In this document: positions 35,875-44,760 of the stretch, piece by piece | How positions within the stretch are numbered: position 1 is the stretch's first letter | Layout: each line of letters begins with the position of its first letter | Assembly: GCF_030378165.1 (NCBI RefSeq) | Contig: NZ_CP119766.1 | Coordinates: 1,178,001-1,242,000 of the forward strand | DNA length: 64,000 bases | Source: Flavobacterium panacagri | GTDB taxonomy: Bacteria > Bacteroidota > Bacteroidia > Flavobacteriales > Flavobacteriaceae | Reading direction: 5' to 3' | Made by a program: the position numbers and the translations under genes | The notes under the pieces: model-generated | What the model saw: only the letters and a program-made list of their open reading frames with translations | Databases searched by the model: none | What the model was told of the DNA's origin: nothing

Positions 35875-37452
35875 ATGGCGGAAATCAAACCTGCTGAAAT
35901 TTCAGCAATATTAAGAAAGCAAGTAGAAGGTTTTGAATCTGGTGCTACGCTAGAGGAAGTAGGAACAGTACTTCAAGTTGGAGACGGTATTGCTCGTGTT
36001 TACGGGCTGTCTAATGTACAATATGGAGAGTTAGTAGAATTTGATAACGGTATGGAAGGTATCGTATTGAATCTTGAAGAGGATAATGTTGGGGTTGTAC
36101 TTTTAGGACCATCAACTGGACTTAAAGAAGGATCTACTGCAAAAAGAACTCAACGTATTGCTTCTCTTAAAGTAGGTGAGCAAATGGTAGGACGTGTTGT
36201 TAACACTCTTGGTTTTCCAATTGATGGAAAAGGACCAATCGGTGGGGACTTATACGAAATGCCTTTGGAAAGAAAAGCACCTGGAGTTATCTTCCGTCAG
36301 CCAGTAACTGAGCCATTACAAACAGGAGTAAAAGCAGTTGATGCTATGATTCCAGTTGGACGTGGACAGCGTGAGCTTGTAATCGGTGACCGTCAAACAG
36401 GTAAATCAACTGTTTGTATCGATACAATCTTGAACCAAAAAGAATTTTACGATGCAGGAAAACCTGTATTCTGTATATATGTTGCAATTGGACAAAAAGC
36501 TTCAACTGTAGCAGGAATCGCTAAAATGTTAGAAGAAAAAGGTGCAATGGCTTATACAGTTATCGTTGCTGCTAATGCTTCTGATCCAGCTCCAATGCAA
36601 GTTTACGCTCCTTTCGCAGGTGCTGCAATTGGAGAATACTTTAGAGATTCTGGTCGTCCAGCTCTTATTGTTTATGATGATTTATCTAAACAAGCTGTTG
36701 CTTACCGTGAGGTTTCTCTTTTATTAAGAAGACCACCGGGACGTGAGGCTTACCCTGGAGACGTTTTCTACTTACACTCTCGTTTATTAGAGCGTGCTTG
36801 TAAAGTAATCGCTGATGATGGTATCGCTAAAAACATGAACGATTTACCAGATTCTATCAAATCTATCGTTAAAGGTGGTGGTTCATTGACTGCATTGCCA
36901 ATTATCGAAACTCAAGCTGGTGACGTTTCTGCATATATCCCAACAAACGTAATCTCTATTACAGATGGTCAGATTTTCCTTGATGGAGATTTGTTCAACT
37001 CTGGGGTTCGTCCTGCTATTAACGTGGGTATCTCTGTATCTCGTGTTGGAGGTAATGCTCAAATTAAATCTATGAAGAAAGTTTCTGGAACTTTAAAATT
37101 AGATCAAGCTCAATTCCGTGAATTAGAAGCTTTCGCTAAATTTGGTTCTGACTTAGATTCTGTTACTTTAAACGTAATTGAAAAAGGTAAAAGAAACGTT
37201 GAAATCTTGAAACAAGGTTTAAATGATCCTTATACAGTTGAAAACCAAGTAGCTATTATCTACGCTGGTTCTAAAAACTTATTAAGAAACGTTCCTGTAG
37301 AAAAAGTAAAAGAATTTGAAGCTGATTTCTTAGCTTACTTAAACAGTAAACATAAAGATACGCTTAACGCGTTGAAAGCTGGTAAATTAGATGACAGCAT
37401 TACAGATGTTATCGAAAAAGCAGCAAAAGAAATCTCAGCAAAATATAACTAA
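35875..37452 (+). CDS. atpA: F0F1 ATP synthase subunit alpha
   Basis: The 525-residue protein has Walker [15 protein letters not shown], the segment [20 protein letters not shown] and [18 protein letters not shown], all alpha-type. It holds the non-catalytic nucleotide sites of F1. The codon use is cleaner than in neighbouring genes, as for a highly expressed protein. A long hairpin lies between it and atpG. Confidence 0.97.
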   Translation: MAEIKPAEISAILRKQVEGFESGATLEEVGTVLQVGDGIARVYGLSNVQYGELVEFDNGMEGIVLNLEEDNVGVVLLGPSTGLKEGSTAKRTQRIASLKVGEQMVGRVVNTLGFPIDGKGPIGGDLYEMPLERKAPGVIFRQPVTEPLQTGVKAVDAMIPVGRGQRELVIGDRQTGKSTVCIDTILNQKEFYDAGKPVFCIYVAIGQKASTVAGIAKMLEEKGAMAYTVIVAANASDPAPMQVYAPFAGAAIGEYFRDSGRPALIVYDDLSKQAVAYREVSLLLRRPPGREAYPGDVFYLHSRLLERACKVIADDGIAKNMNDLPDSIKSIVKGGGSLTALPIIETQAGDVSAYIPTNVISITDGQIFLDGDLFNSGVRPAINVGISVSRVGGNAQIKSMKKVSGTLKLDQAQFRELEAFAKFGSDLDSVTLNVIEKGKRNVEILKQGLNDPYTVENQVAIIYAGSKNLLRNVPVEKVKEFEADFLAYLNSKHKDTLNALKAGKLDDSITDVIEKAAKEISAKYN

Positions 37453-37466
37453 TTAGATAATTCGTT

Positions 37467-37513
37467 AATTAGATGATTAGATAATGTATAAACATTTATC
37501 TAATTATCTAATT
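37467..37513 (+). other. Long imperfect hairpin between atpA and atpG
   Basis: About 21 pairs form between 37467-37487 and 37492-37513, with one G-U and one bulged base and a four-base loop. The arms are built from repeats of ATTAGAT and its complement. Confidence 0.7.
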
Positions 37514-37543
37514 TTCAAATTGTCACATTTTCTAATTTAATAG

Positions 37544-38404
37544 ATGGCAAATTTAAAGGAAATCCGTAATAGAATTACTTCCGTTTCATCAACGATGCAG
37601 ATTACATCTGCGATGAAAATGGTTTCTGCTGCAAAGCTGAAGAAAGCACAAGATGCAATCACTGCAATGCGTCCTTATGCCGAGAAATTAACGGAGTTAT
37701 TGCAAGATCTTTCTGCATCACTTGAAGGTGAAGTTGGAGGAGATTACACTACACAACGTGAAGTGAAAAAAGTATTGCTTGTTGCTATAACTTCTAACAG
37801 AGGTTTATGTGGTGCTTTTAATTCAAATATTATTAAAGAGATTAAAAATCGTACTGCTTTTTACCAAGGAAAACAGGTAGATGTTTTTGCTATTGGTAAA
37901 AAAGGAAATGATGCTTTAAGCAAAACTCATAAAGTACACGGTCATCATAATGCTATTTTTGATCATTTGACTTTTGAAAATGTTGCAGGAATCGCTGATA
38001 ATCTTACAGAGAAATTTTTATCTGGAGAATACGATAGAATCGAATTAATTTACAATCAATTTAAAAACGCTGCGACTCAAATTGTTCAAACGGAACAGTT
38101 TTTACCGTTAGCACCTATTAAATCTGATGCAGCTGCTTCTACTGGAGATTATATTTATGAGCCTTCAAAAGAAGAAATTGTTTTGACTTTAATCCCTAAG
38201 TCTTTAAAAACACAATTGTATAAAGGTATTCGTGATTCATTCGCTTCAGAGCATGGAGCACGTATGACTGCTATGCACAAAGCAACAGATAACGCAACTG
38301 AATTAAGAAACCAATTGAAATTAACTTATAACAAAGCGCGTCAGGCTGCTATTACAAGTGAAATTTTGGAAATCGTTGGTGGAGCAGAAGCTTTGAATGG
38401 ATAA
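37544..38404 (+). CDS. atpG: F0F1 ATP synthase subunit gamma
   Basis: The 286-residue protein has the conserved ends of the rotor shaft: RNRITSVSSTMQITSAMKMV at the start and RQAAITSEILEIVGGAEAL at the end. It is the last gene of the operon. The beta and epsilon genes do not follow, in line with the split operons known in Bacteroidota. A strong terminator ends the operon. Confidence 0.96.
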   Translation: MANLKEIRNRITSVSSTMQITSAMKMVSAAKLKKAQDAITAMRPYAEKLTELLQDLSASLEGEVGGDYTTQREVKKVLLVAITSNRGLCGAFNSNIIKEIKNRTAFYQGKQVDVFAIGKKGNDALSKTHKVHGHHNAIFDHLTFENVAGIADNLTEKFLSGEYDRIELIYNQFKNAATQIVQTEQFLPLAPIKSDAAASTGDYIYEPSKEEIVLTLIPKSLKTQLYKGIRDSFASEHGARMTAMHKATDNATELRNQLKLTYNKARQAAITSEILEIVGGAEALNG

Positions 38405-38424
38405 TTTATTCCATATTATATAAT

Positions 38425-38456
38425 AAAAAAAAGCCAGCATTTGCTGGCTTTTTTTT
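38425..38456 (+). terminator. Terminator of the atp operon
   Basis: GCCAGCA and TGCTGGC pair around two bases, flanked by eight A and eight T bases. This is one of the strongest terminators in the window. Confidence 0.93.
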
Positions 38457-38489
38457 ATTGGAAGTTTTTTCTTTTTTAAAAATAACTTT

Positions 38490-38542
38490 ATAAAATGGTG
38501 ATTCTCAAATTATTCAAAAATTGAGAATCACTACCATTTTAT
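38490..38542. repeat. Long inverted repeat behind the atp operon
   Basis: Arms 38490-38508 and 38521-38542 pair over 19 bases, except for a three-base bulge in the right arm; the loop is 12 bases. It has no T run of its own and directly precedes the tandem array. Confidence 0.8.
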
Positions 38543-38566
38543 AAAAATAGACAGATTGACTCTGTG

Positions 38567-38834
38567 TGCTTTGTCTTTTATGGGAACAAACTAGCTTTAT
38601 TAATCCCACGGCTCTGTTTTTTTAAGGGTTACAATACAGCAGAATCAATCCCTTGTGCTTTGTCTTTTATGGGAACAAACAAGCTTTATTAGTCCCAGTG
38701 CTCTGTTTTTATTAGGGTTACACTACAGCTTAATCAATCCCTTATGCTTTGTCTTTTATGGGAACAAACAAGCTTTATTAGTCCCAGTGCTTCCTTTTTT
38801 ATAAGGGTTGTATCTAGCTTTCTCAATCCCTGTG
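38567..38834. repeat. Tandem array: three 89-bp units, each two 44/45-bp half-units
   Basis: TGCTTTGTCTTTTATGGGAA recurs at 38567, 38656 and 38745, exactly 89 bp apart. Inside each unit a second, related half starts: GGG occurs at 38582, 38626, 38671, 38715, 38760 and 38805, at steps of 44 or 45. Each half has GGG, an AGCTT-like middle (AGCAG in the second half-unit), CCC 18-22 bases further, then TGCTyTGT (weaker in places) and a T run. Most pair into a short hairpin (TGGGA with TCCCA, or AAGGG with CCCTT). No unique spacers exist, so it is not CRISPR. No long frame crosses it. The remaining gene-free stretch up to 38977 shows only a -7 element. Confidence 0.9.
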
Positions 38835-38977
38835 AAACAAATTTAGGAAAAGACTGTCTAAAAAAAGTTACATAATTTTCATGTCTAATTTATATATTTC
38901 ACATGTCTTTGATTTTTAATTATATAAGTCTTAACTTAAACTTTACTTATTTTTGTTTATATTTTAATAAAAAATTC

Positions 38978-39424
38978 ATGAATCTTTCTATAAAAGAACT
39001 AATTACAGTGCAAGAAATGTTATTTCAAATTGAGACTATTAGGCATTTATATCCTAAACTTAGCTTAGAGCAATACGAGAATTATCTTAAAGAAATGGTG
39101 CCTCATAATTATACTCAAATTGCAGTTTTTGAAAATGATGTTTGTCTGGGCTTAACAGGGTGTTGGTCTGCTACAAAGCTTTGGACGGGTAAATATCTTG
39201 AAATAGACAATTTTGTGGTTAATCCAGAATTTCGATCTAGAGGAATTGGAAAAATGCTTACTGATTATATCGAGAAAAAAGCAATAGAATTAAATTGCAG
39301 CAGTATAGTTTTGGATGCTTTTACAGGAAATTTTGCTGCGCATCGTTTTTACTACAATCAAGGTTATGCACCTAAAGGTTTTCATTTTGTAAAAATCTTA
39401 GACGAGACCAAAATGACTGTTTAA
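38978..39424 (+). CDS. GNAT family N-acetyltransferase
   Basis: The 148-residue protein has the GNAT fold. The acetyl-CoA loop RSRGIGKMLTDYIEKKA follows strand FVVNPEF, and the C-terminal part has DAFTGNFAAHRFYYNQGY. The substrate is unknown. The ATG at 38978 (MNLSIKELITVQEML) is chosen because a -7 element, TATTTTTG, lies at 38948-38955; the frame is open further upstream but that part overlaps the promoter. Confidence 0.87.
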   Translation: MNLSIKELITVQEMLFQIETIRHLYPKLSLEQYENYLKEMVPHNYTQIAVFENDVCLGLTGCWSATKLWTGKYLEIDNFVVNPEFRSRGIGKMLTDYIEKKAIELNCSSIVLDAFTGNFAAHRFYYNQGYAPKGFHFVKILDETKMTV

Positions 39425-39484
39425 AAACAAACAGAACTTTTCTTTATTACATCAACAAAAACACCATTAAACAAAAGAAATGGT

Positions 39485-39492
39485 TATTTTTG
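39485..39492 (+). promoter_or_regulatory. Promoter -7 element before the flippase gene
   Basis: TATTTTTG lies 28 bp before the TTG start at 39520. Because an upstream TTG (39490) overlaps it, that earlier start is ruled out. Confidence 0.55.
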
Positions 39493-39519
39493 TCCTACAA
39501 ACATTATTACAATTATATT

Positions 39520-40980
39520 TTGGGATTATATAAAAATCTATTCAAACAAACAGCAATTTACGGACTGGCGACAGTTTTACCGCGAATGCTGAGTTTTTTA
39601 TTAGTGAGATTATATACGGGAATTTTACCAACGGCCGAGTATGGGGAAGTTTCGATTGTATTATCTTGGATGGTTTTCTTTAATGTAGTTCTTTCTTACG
39701 GAATGGAAACTGCTTTCTTTAGATTTTATAGTGCCGAAGATGATAAGAAAAATGTAATTGCAACTTCGACAATTTCAATCTTTTGGACATCCATTATTTT
39801 TCTTTTTGTTGCTTTGATTTTCAGAAATACATTAGCAAGTTTAGCAGAAGTAGATGTTCAATATATTACGTATACCGTTTGGATCTTAGTTTTGGATGCT
39901 TTGGTTTTAATTCCATTTTCTAAATTAAGAGCCAATCAAAGACCAATGGTTTATGCGGCAATTAAAATAGGAAATGTAGTCATCAATTTATTGTTGAATA
40001 TTTTCTTTTTGATGTACTTGCCAAAATTAGCAGATGCAAATCCAAATTCTGTTTGGGATAATTTATATGTAGAGAATTTCCAGATTGCTTATATTTTTAT
40101 TGCTAACCTTTTGGCGAGTTTGGCAACATTTATAGTGCTTTCGCCAAATTATCTTTCGCTTGGGCGAAAATTCGATCCAGAACTTTGGAGAAGAATGATG
40201 AAATATGGACTTCCTATTTTAGTGGCTGGATTAGCCTTTGCAGTAAACGAACATTTTGATAAAATTTTACTAGGTTATTTACTTCCAGAAAATTTAGCAA
40301 AATCTGAAGTGGGAGCTTATTCTGCCTGCTACAAATTAGGATTGTTTATGGTTCTGTTTGCGACAGCTTTTAGATTAGGAATTGAACCTTTCTTTTTTAG
40401 TCATGCGAAAAACGAAAATGCACCACAGACTTATGCCGTAATTACCAAATACTTTGTGATATTGGGTTCCCTAATTTTGTTAGGAGTGATTGTTTTTGCA
40501 GATGTTTTGAAATACTTATTACTAGACAATAAATCCTATTGGGAAGCCATGAAAGTGGTACCGCTTATTATTTTGGCAAATTTCTTTTTAGGAATCTACA
40601 ATAACTTATCAGTTTGGTATAAACTGACAGACAAAACAAAAATTGGAGCTTATATTTCTATTGTAGGAGCAATTGTTACCTTGGTTTTAAATTATCTTTT
40701 AATTCCAAAATACAGCTATTATGGTTCTGCAATTGCAACCATTTCTGCTTATGGAAGCATGATGCTTATTTCTTATATTTTAGGAAATAAATATTATCCA
40801 ATTCCTTATGATATGAACAAGATTGGTGCTTATTTAGGTGTTTCAATAGTATTTTCAGTGATTTCGTTTTACGGATTTAGAGAGAAATATTATGTTGGAA
40901 TTCCACTTCTTTTAGCTTTTATGTATATGGTTTACCATTTTGAAAAAGATACTATTAAAGGTATAATGAAGAAAAAATAA
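39520..40980 (+). CDS. Polysaccharide flippase family membrane protein
   Basis: The 486-residue protein has 12-14 helices of the MOP/PST type (LFKQTAIYGLATVLPRMLSF at the start). It should export a lipid-linked glycan or a lipid. TTG at 39520, reading MGLYKNLFKQTA, is the likely start since transcription begins after 39492. The dut gene follows 27 bp later. It is a second flippase, unlike the Wzx-like one at 11227, and lies away from glycosyltransferases. Confidence 0.82.
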   Translation: MGLYKNLFKQTAIYGLATVLPRMLSFLLVRLYTGILPTAEYGEVSIVLSWMVFFNVVLSYGMETAFFRFYSAEDDKKNVIATSTISIFWTSIIFLFVALIFRNTLASLAEVDVQYITYTVWILVLDALVLIPFSKLRANQRPMVYAAIKIGNVVINLLLNIFFLMYLPKLADANPNSVWDNLYVENFQIAYIFIANLLASLATFIVLSPNYLSLGRKFDPELWRRMMKYGLPILVAGLAFAVNEHFDKILLGYLLPENLAKSEVGAYSACYKLGLFMVLFATAFRLGIEPFFFSHAKNENAPQTYAVITKYFVILGSLILLGVIVFADVLKYLLLDNKSYWEAMKVVPLIILANFFLGIYNNLSVWYKLTDKTKIGAYISIVGAIVTLVLNYLLIPKYSYYGSAIATISAYGSMMLISYILGNKYYPIPYDMNKIGAYLGVSIVFSVISFYGFREKYYVGIPLLLAFMYMVYHFEKDTIKGIMKKK

Positions 40981-41007
40981 GACAGATTTAAAATTTTATA
41001 CTTAAAA

Positions 41008-41442
41008 ATGAAAATTCAAATTATCAATAAATCACAACACGATTTACCAAATTACGAAACGATTGCTTCTGCAGGAATGGATTTACGTGCCAATATTTCA
41101 GAACCAATTACGTTAAAACCTTTAGAAAGAACGATTGTAAAAACAGGACTTTTTATTGAATTGCCAATTGGTTATGAAGCGCAGGTAAGACCAAGAAGCG
41201 GATTGGCAGCCAAAAAAGGGGTAACTGTATTAAATTCTCCAGGAACTGTTGATGCAGATTACAGAGGAGAAATAGGAGTAATTTTAGTAAATTTATCTAA
41301 TGATGATTTTGTAATTGAAAACGGAGAAAGAATTGCTCAGCTGATTATTGCAAAACACGAAAGAGCTGAATGGATAGAAGTTAAAACACTTTCTGAAACA
41401 TCGAGAGGTGAAGGAGGCTTTGGAAGCACAGGTGTGAAATAG
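41008..41442 (+). CDS. dut: dUTP diphosphatase
   Basis: The 144-residue trimeric dUTPase carries all five motifs: [40 protein letters not shown] and [10 protein letters not shown]. It hydrolyses dUTP to dUMP, keeping uracil out of DNA and feeding dTMP synthesis. It sits between envelope genes, probably in one transcript with the flippase. Confidence 0.96.
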   Translation: MKIQIINKSQHDLPNYETIASAGMDLRANISEPITLKPLERTIVKTGLFIELPIGYEAQVRPRSGLAAKKGVTVLNSPGTVDADYRGEIGVILVNLSNDDFVIENGERIAQLIIAKHERAEWIEVKTLSETSRGEGGFGSTGVK

Positions 41443-41526
41443 TTTTTGTATTTAACAAAAACACCATAAAAAGAAAGACCAAACCCAATGAAGATTTTTT
41501 GATCTTCCTATAAAATCAAATAAAAA

Positions 41527-42543
41527 ATGAAGATAATTGTCCCTATGGCAGGCCGTGGATCAAGATTGAGGCCGCATACATTAACTGTTCCGAAACCATT
41601 AATTCCTGTTGCAGGAAAATCTATAGTACACCGTTTAGTTGAAGATATTGCCAAAATATTGAAAGAACCAATTGAAGAAGTTGCTTTTATTTTAGGTGAT
41701 GAAGCTTTTTTTGGAGACGATGTCGTAAAAAGTTTAGAAGATTTGGCAAAAGGATTAGGAGCTAAAGCTTCAATCTACCGTCAGGATCAGCCATTAGGAA
41801 CGGGCCATGCTATTATGTGCGCCAAAGATTCTTTATCTGGGCCAGCAGTAATTGCTTATGCAGATACTTTAATTAGAGCAGATTTTGAATTAGATCCATC
41901 TGCAGATGCTGTAATCTGGGTAAAACAAGTAGACCAGCCAGAAGCTTTTGGTGTTGTAAAACTGAATCAAAATAATGAAATTATTGAGTTGGTTGAGAAA
42001 CCAAAGGAATTCGTAAGTGATTTAGCAGTTATCGGAATTTATTATTTCAAAGAAGTTGGAGTTTTAAGAAATGAACTTCAAAATGTTTTAGATAATAATA
42101 TCCAGAATGGTGGCGAATATCAGATTAATGATGGTATCAAAGCGATGATGGCAAACGGAAAAGTTTTCAAAACTGGAAGCGTTGACGAATGGATGGACTG
42201 CGGAAACAAAGATGTTACTGTAGAAACAAACACTAGAATGCTTGGTTTTCTTCATAATGATGGAGAACATTTAGTAGATTATGGTGTAACATTAGAAAAT
42301 TCTACTATTATTCCTCCATGTTATATTGGAGAAAATGTTGTTTTAAAAAATACTACAATTGGGCCAAATGTTTCAGTTGGAAAAGGTTGTCATATTACGG
42401 ACAGTAGTATTAAAAATAGCTTAATTCAAACTCATTCTCAAATTAAAAATGCTAACTTAGATAACGCAATGATAGGAAATCATGTGAGTTATGATGGTAA
42501 ATTTACCAGTGTAAGTATTGGTGATTATGCAGTTTTAGAATAG
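41527..42543 (+). CDS. Sugar-1-phosphate nucleotidyltransferase with left-handed beta-helix tail
   Basis: The 338-residue protein has PMAGRGSRLRPHTLTVPKPL, the nucleotidyltransferase signature, and DQPLGTGHAIMCA. The hexapeptide-repeat tail runs from about residue 250 (IGENVVLKNTTIGPNVSVGK). It makes an NDP-sugar such as dTDP- or UDP-glucose; which one is not fixed by the sequence. An 84-bp gap after dut and the series NTase, TPR, DUF4292, EnvC suggest an envelope operon. Confidence 0.88.
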   Translation: MKIIVPMAGRGSRLRPHTLTVPKPLIPVAGKSIVHRLVEDIAKILKEPIEEVAFILGDEAFFGDDVVKSLEDLAKGLGAKASIYRQDQPLGTGHAIMCAKDSLSGPAVIAYADTLIRADFELDPSADAVIWVKQVDQPEAFGVVKLNQNNEIIELVEKPKEFVSDLAVIGIYYFKEVGVLRNELQNVLDNNIQNGGEYQINDGIKAMMANGKVFKTGSVDEWMDCGNKDVTVETNTRMLGFLHNDGEHLVDYGVTLENSTIIPPCYIGENVVLKNTTIGPNVSVGKGCHITDSSIKNSLIQTHSQIKNANLDNAMIGNHVSYDGKFTSVSIGDYAVLE

Positions 42544-42590
42544 AATTAAAAATTTAAAAGTTTCATTTTTGTTTAAATGTAAATTTTAAG

Positions 42591-43943
42591 ATGATAAAAA
42601 AAAGAGTTTTTACAGTTTTGCTGATTGCTTTATGCAGCACATCGTTTTCGGTTTTTGCACAGACAGAACCTGAAGATATTGCTATGGCAACAGACGAATA
42701 TCAGGACTCATTTTATGAATCATTGAAACAAAAAGGAATCGAAAATTACGATAAAGCGATTGTGTCATTGGAGAAATGTATAAAACTAAAACCCAATGAC
42801 GCGGTGGCTTATTTTGAATTAGGAAAGAACTATTTTGCTCTTAAAGAATATCGAAATGCTCAAGATAATTTTGAAAAAGCAACACAGCTGGATCCTAAAA
42901 ACAAATGGTTTTGGCTCGGAATTTACGATGTAAGTTACGAAACCAAAAACTATCCGCTGGCAATTGAAACGATTCAAAAAATAATTGTTTTTGACGAAGA
43001 GTACAAAGACGATTTGATTTCGTTATACATGATTACCAATCAGTATGATAAAGCATTAATTGCGATTAACGAAATGAATGAAAAGTTTGGAAAATCATCA
43101 GATCGTGAAATTTATAAAGCACAGATTTTATCGCAAGGAAAATATCAGAATGCTGAAATTGATAATTTGATACAACAGATTAAAAAAGATCCAAAAGAAG
43201 AATCAAATTATTTGAATCTCATTCTTTTGTATTCAAAAAATAATGAAAATGAGAAATCATTGGAGGTTGCAAAACAATTAGCCAAAGAAATTCCAAATTC
43301 AGAATGGTCGCAGGTCAGTTTGTTTAAAACATACTTAGATGCCAATCAGGCAGATAAAGCTATCAAATCGATGAATGTGATTTTGGCAAGTTCAAAAATC
43401 GATTCAAAAATCAAACATAGAACTTTGAATGAGTTTTTGATTTACGTCAATAAAAATCCACAGTATGCTGCCGATTTAGAAAAGGCTATTTCTTATTTTG
43501 ATAACGATAAAGAGGTTGATGTTGCCAAAGAAATTGGAAAATTTTATCATAGTAAAGGTCAGTTTGAAAATGCAGTTAAATATTATGAAAAAGATTTAAA
43601 AGCCAATTCAGATACAGATCTTGAAACCAATATGTTATTGCTGGAAGCCTATTCTCAGACAAAACAATTTGAACCCATGACCAAAAGAGCTATGATGCTG
43701 ATTGAAGTATATCCGAGTCAGGCTCAGTTTTATTATTTTGCGGGATTAGGAAGCAATCAGCAAAAGCAATTTAAGAATGCAAAAACCGTTTTAGAAATGG
43801 GTCTTGATTATGTTGTTGATGATGTAAAATTAGAATCCAATTTTAATATTCAATTAGGAGAGGCGTATAATGGATTGGGAGACGCCAAGAAAAAAGAGGA
43901 ATACTTTTTGAAGGCAAACGAATTATTAAAGAAAAAAAAATAA
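42591..43943 (+). CDS. Secreted tetratricopeptide repeat protein
   Basis: The 450-residue protein has a signal peptide (FTVLLIALCSTSFSVFAQ) and several TPR units (NDAVAYFELGKNYFALKEYR; SDTDLETNMLLLEAYSQTKQ). It is likely periplasmic and acts in protein binding. The DUF4292 lipoprotein gene follows after 13 bp. Gene order suggests work together with the EnvC-like protein. Confidence 0.85.
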   Translation: MIKKRVFTVLLIALCSTSFSVFAQTEPEDIAMATDEYQDSFYESLKQKGIENYDKAIVSLEKCIKLKPNDAVAYFELGKNYFALKEYRNAQDNFEKATQLDPKNKWFWLGIYDVSYETKNYPLAIETIQKIIVFDEEYKDDLISLYMITNQYDKALIAINEMNEKFGKSSDREIYKAQILSQGKYQNAEIDNLIQQIKKDPKEESNYLNLILLYSKNNENEKSLEVAKQLAKEIPNSEWSQVSLFKTYLDANQADKAIKSMNVILASSKIDSKIKHRTLNEFLIYVNKNPQYAADLEKAISYFDNDKEVDVAKEIGKFYHSKGQFENAVKYYEKDLKANSDTDLETNMLLLEAYSQTKQFEPMTKRAMMLIEVYPSQAQFYYFAGLGSNQQKQFKNAKTVLEMGLDYVVDDVKLESNFNIQLGEAYNGLGDAKKKEEYFLKANELLKKKK

Positions 43944-43956
43944 AGGAGAAACTCAG

Positions 43957-44736
43957 ATGAAAAAATATATAGCAGTACTAATTCTTTCGGTTGCAGTTGT
44001 ATCATGTAAGACAAAAGCAGTTGCAGTACAAAATAATACAAGTCCAATAGTTGCACCAAAAGAAGAGAAGAAAGTAATTGAAAAGCATTATGATAATAAG
44101 TTAGATTTTTCTACTCTATACATAAAAGCAAGTGCAAAATATGTTGATGAGAAACAAAGCCAAAATGTTACTGCCGAAATTAGAATTGAAAAAGACAAGC
44201 AGATTTTGATTAGTGTGCGTTTTCTTGGAATTACAATGGCGAAAGCTTTAATAACTCCTGATGCAGTAAGTTATTATGAGAAAATAAACAGTACTTATTA
44301 CGAAGGCGATTTTACAAGTTTGAGCAAATGGCTTGGAACCGATTTAGATTATAGTAAAGTTCAGAATTTATTGATCGGTGAAGCATTTGACGATTTAAGA
44401 AAAGGAAAATATACACAGACTATTGTAGAAAATCTTTTTAGACTGGATGAAGAAAAAGATGCTAATTTGAAGAAAACTTTTTTCTTAGATGGCGAGAAAT
44501 ATTTAATTCAGAAAGAAGAAATTTCACAACCGTCTGAAAACAGAACTTTACAGATTGCTTATTCAGACAGCAAAACTTTTGATCAAGGAATACTTCCTAC
44601 AAGTATTGAAATCAATGCAGTACAGCCAAAAGGAAAAACAAGTATTAATTTGAATTATAACAATATTTCATTTAACGAACAGCTTTCTTTTCCTTACAGT
44701 ATTCCGAGTGGTTATAAAAAAATGACAATTAAGTAA
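43957..44736 (+). CDS. DUF4292 family lipoprotein
   Basis: The 259-residue protein has a lipobox, AVVSC, with Cys17. The remainder shows a beta-rich body (LYIKASAKYVDEKQSQNVTA, ISVRFLGITMAKALITPD) resembling LolB/LolA-type lipid carriers, as DUF4292 is often described. Placement in the outer-membrane lipoprotein pathway is inference. Its stop codon overlaps a -7 element for envC. Confidence 0.8.
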   Translation: MKKYIAVLILSVAVVSCKTKAVAVQNNTSPIVAPKEEKKVIEKHYDNKLDFSTLYIKASAKYVDEKQSQNVTAEIRIEKDKQILISVRFLGITMAKALITPDAVSYYEKINSTYYEGDFTSLSKWLGTDLDYSKVQNLLIGEAFDDLRKGKYTQTIVENLFRLDEEKDANLKKTFFLDGEKYLIQKEEISQPSENRTLQIAYSDSKTFDQGILPTSIEINAVQPKGKTSINLNYNNISFNEQLSFPYSIPSGYKKMTIK

Positions 44737-44760
44737 ATTTGCAAAAATAAAAATAGAAAC

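Noticed and set aside
38567..38834. CRISPR array
   Set aside because: The whole unit is repeated, with no unique spacers, and no cas genes are present.
41488..41510. Hairpin between dut and the nucleotidyltransferase
   Set aside because: GAAGAT/ATCTTC is short and AT-rich, with a T-only loop and no convincing terminator tail.
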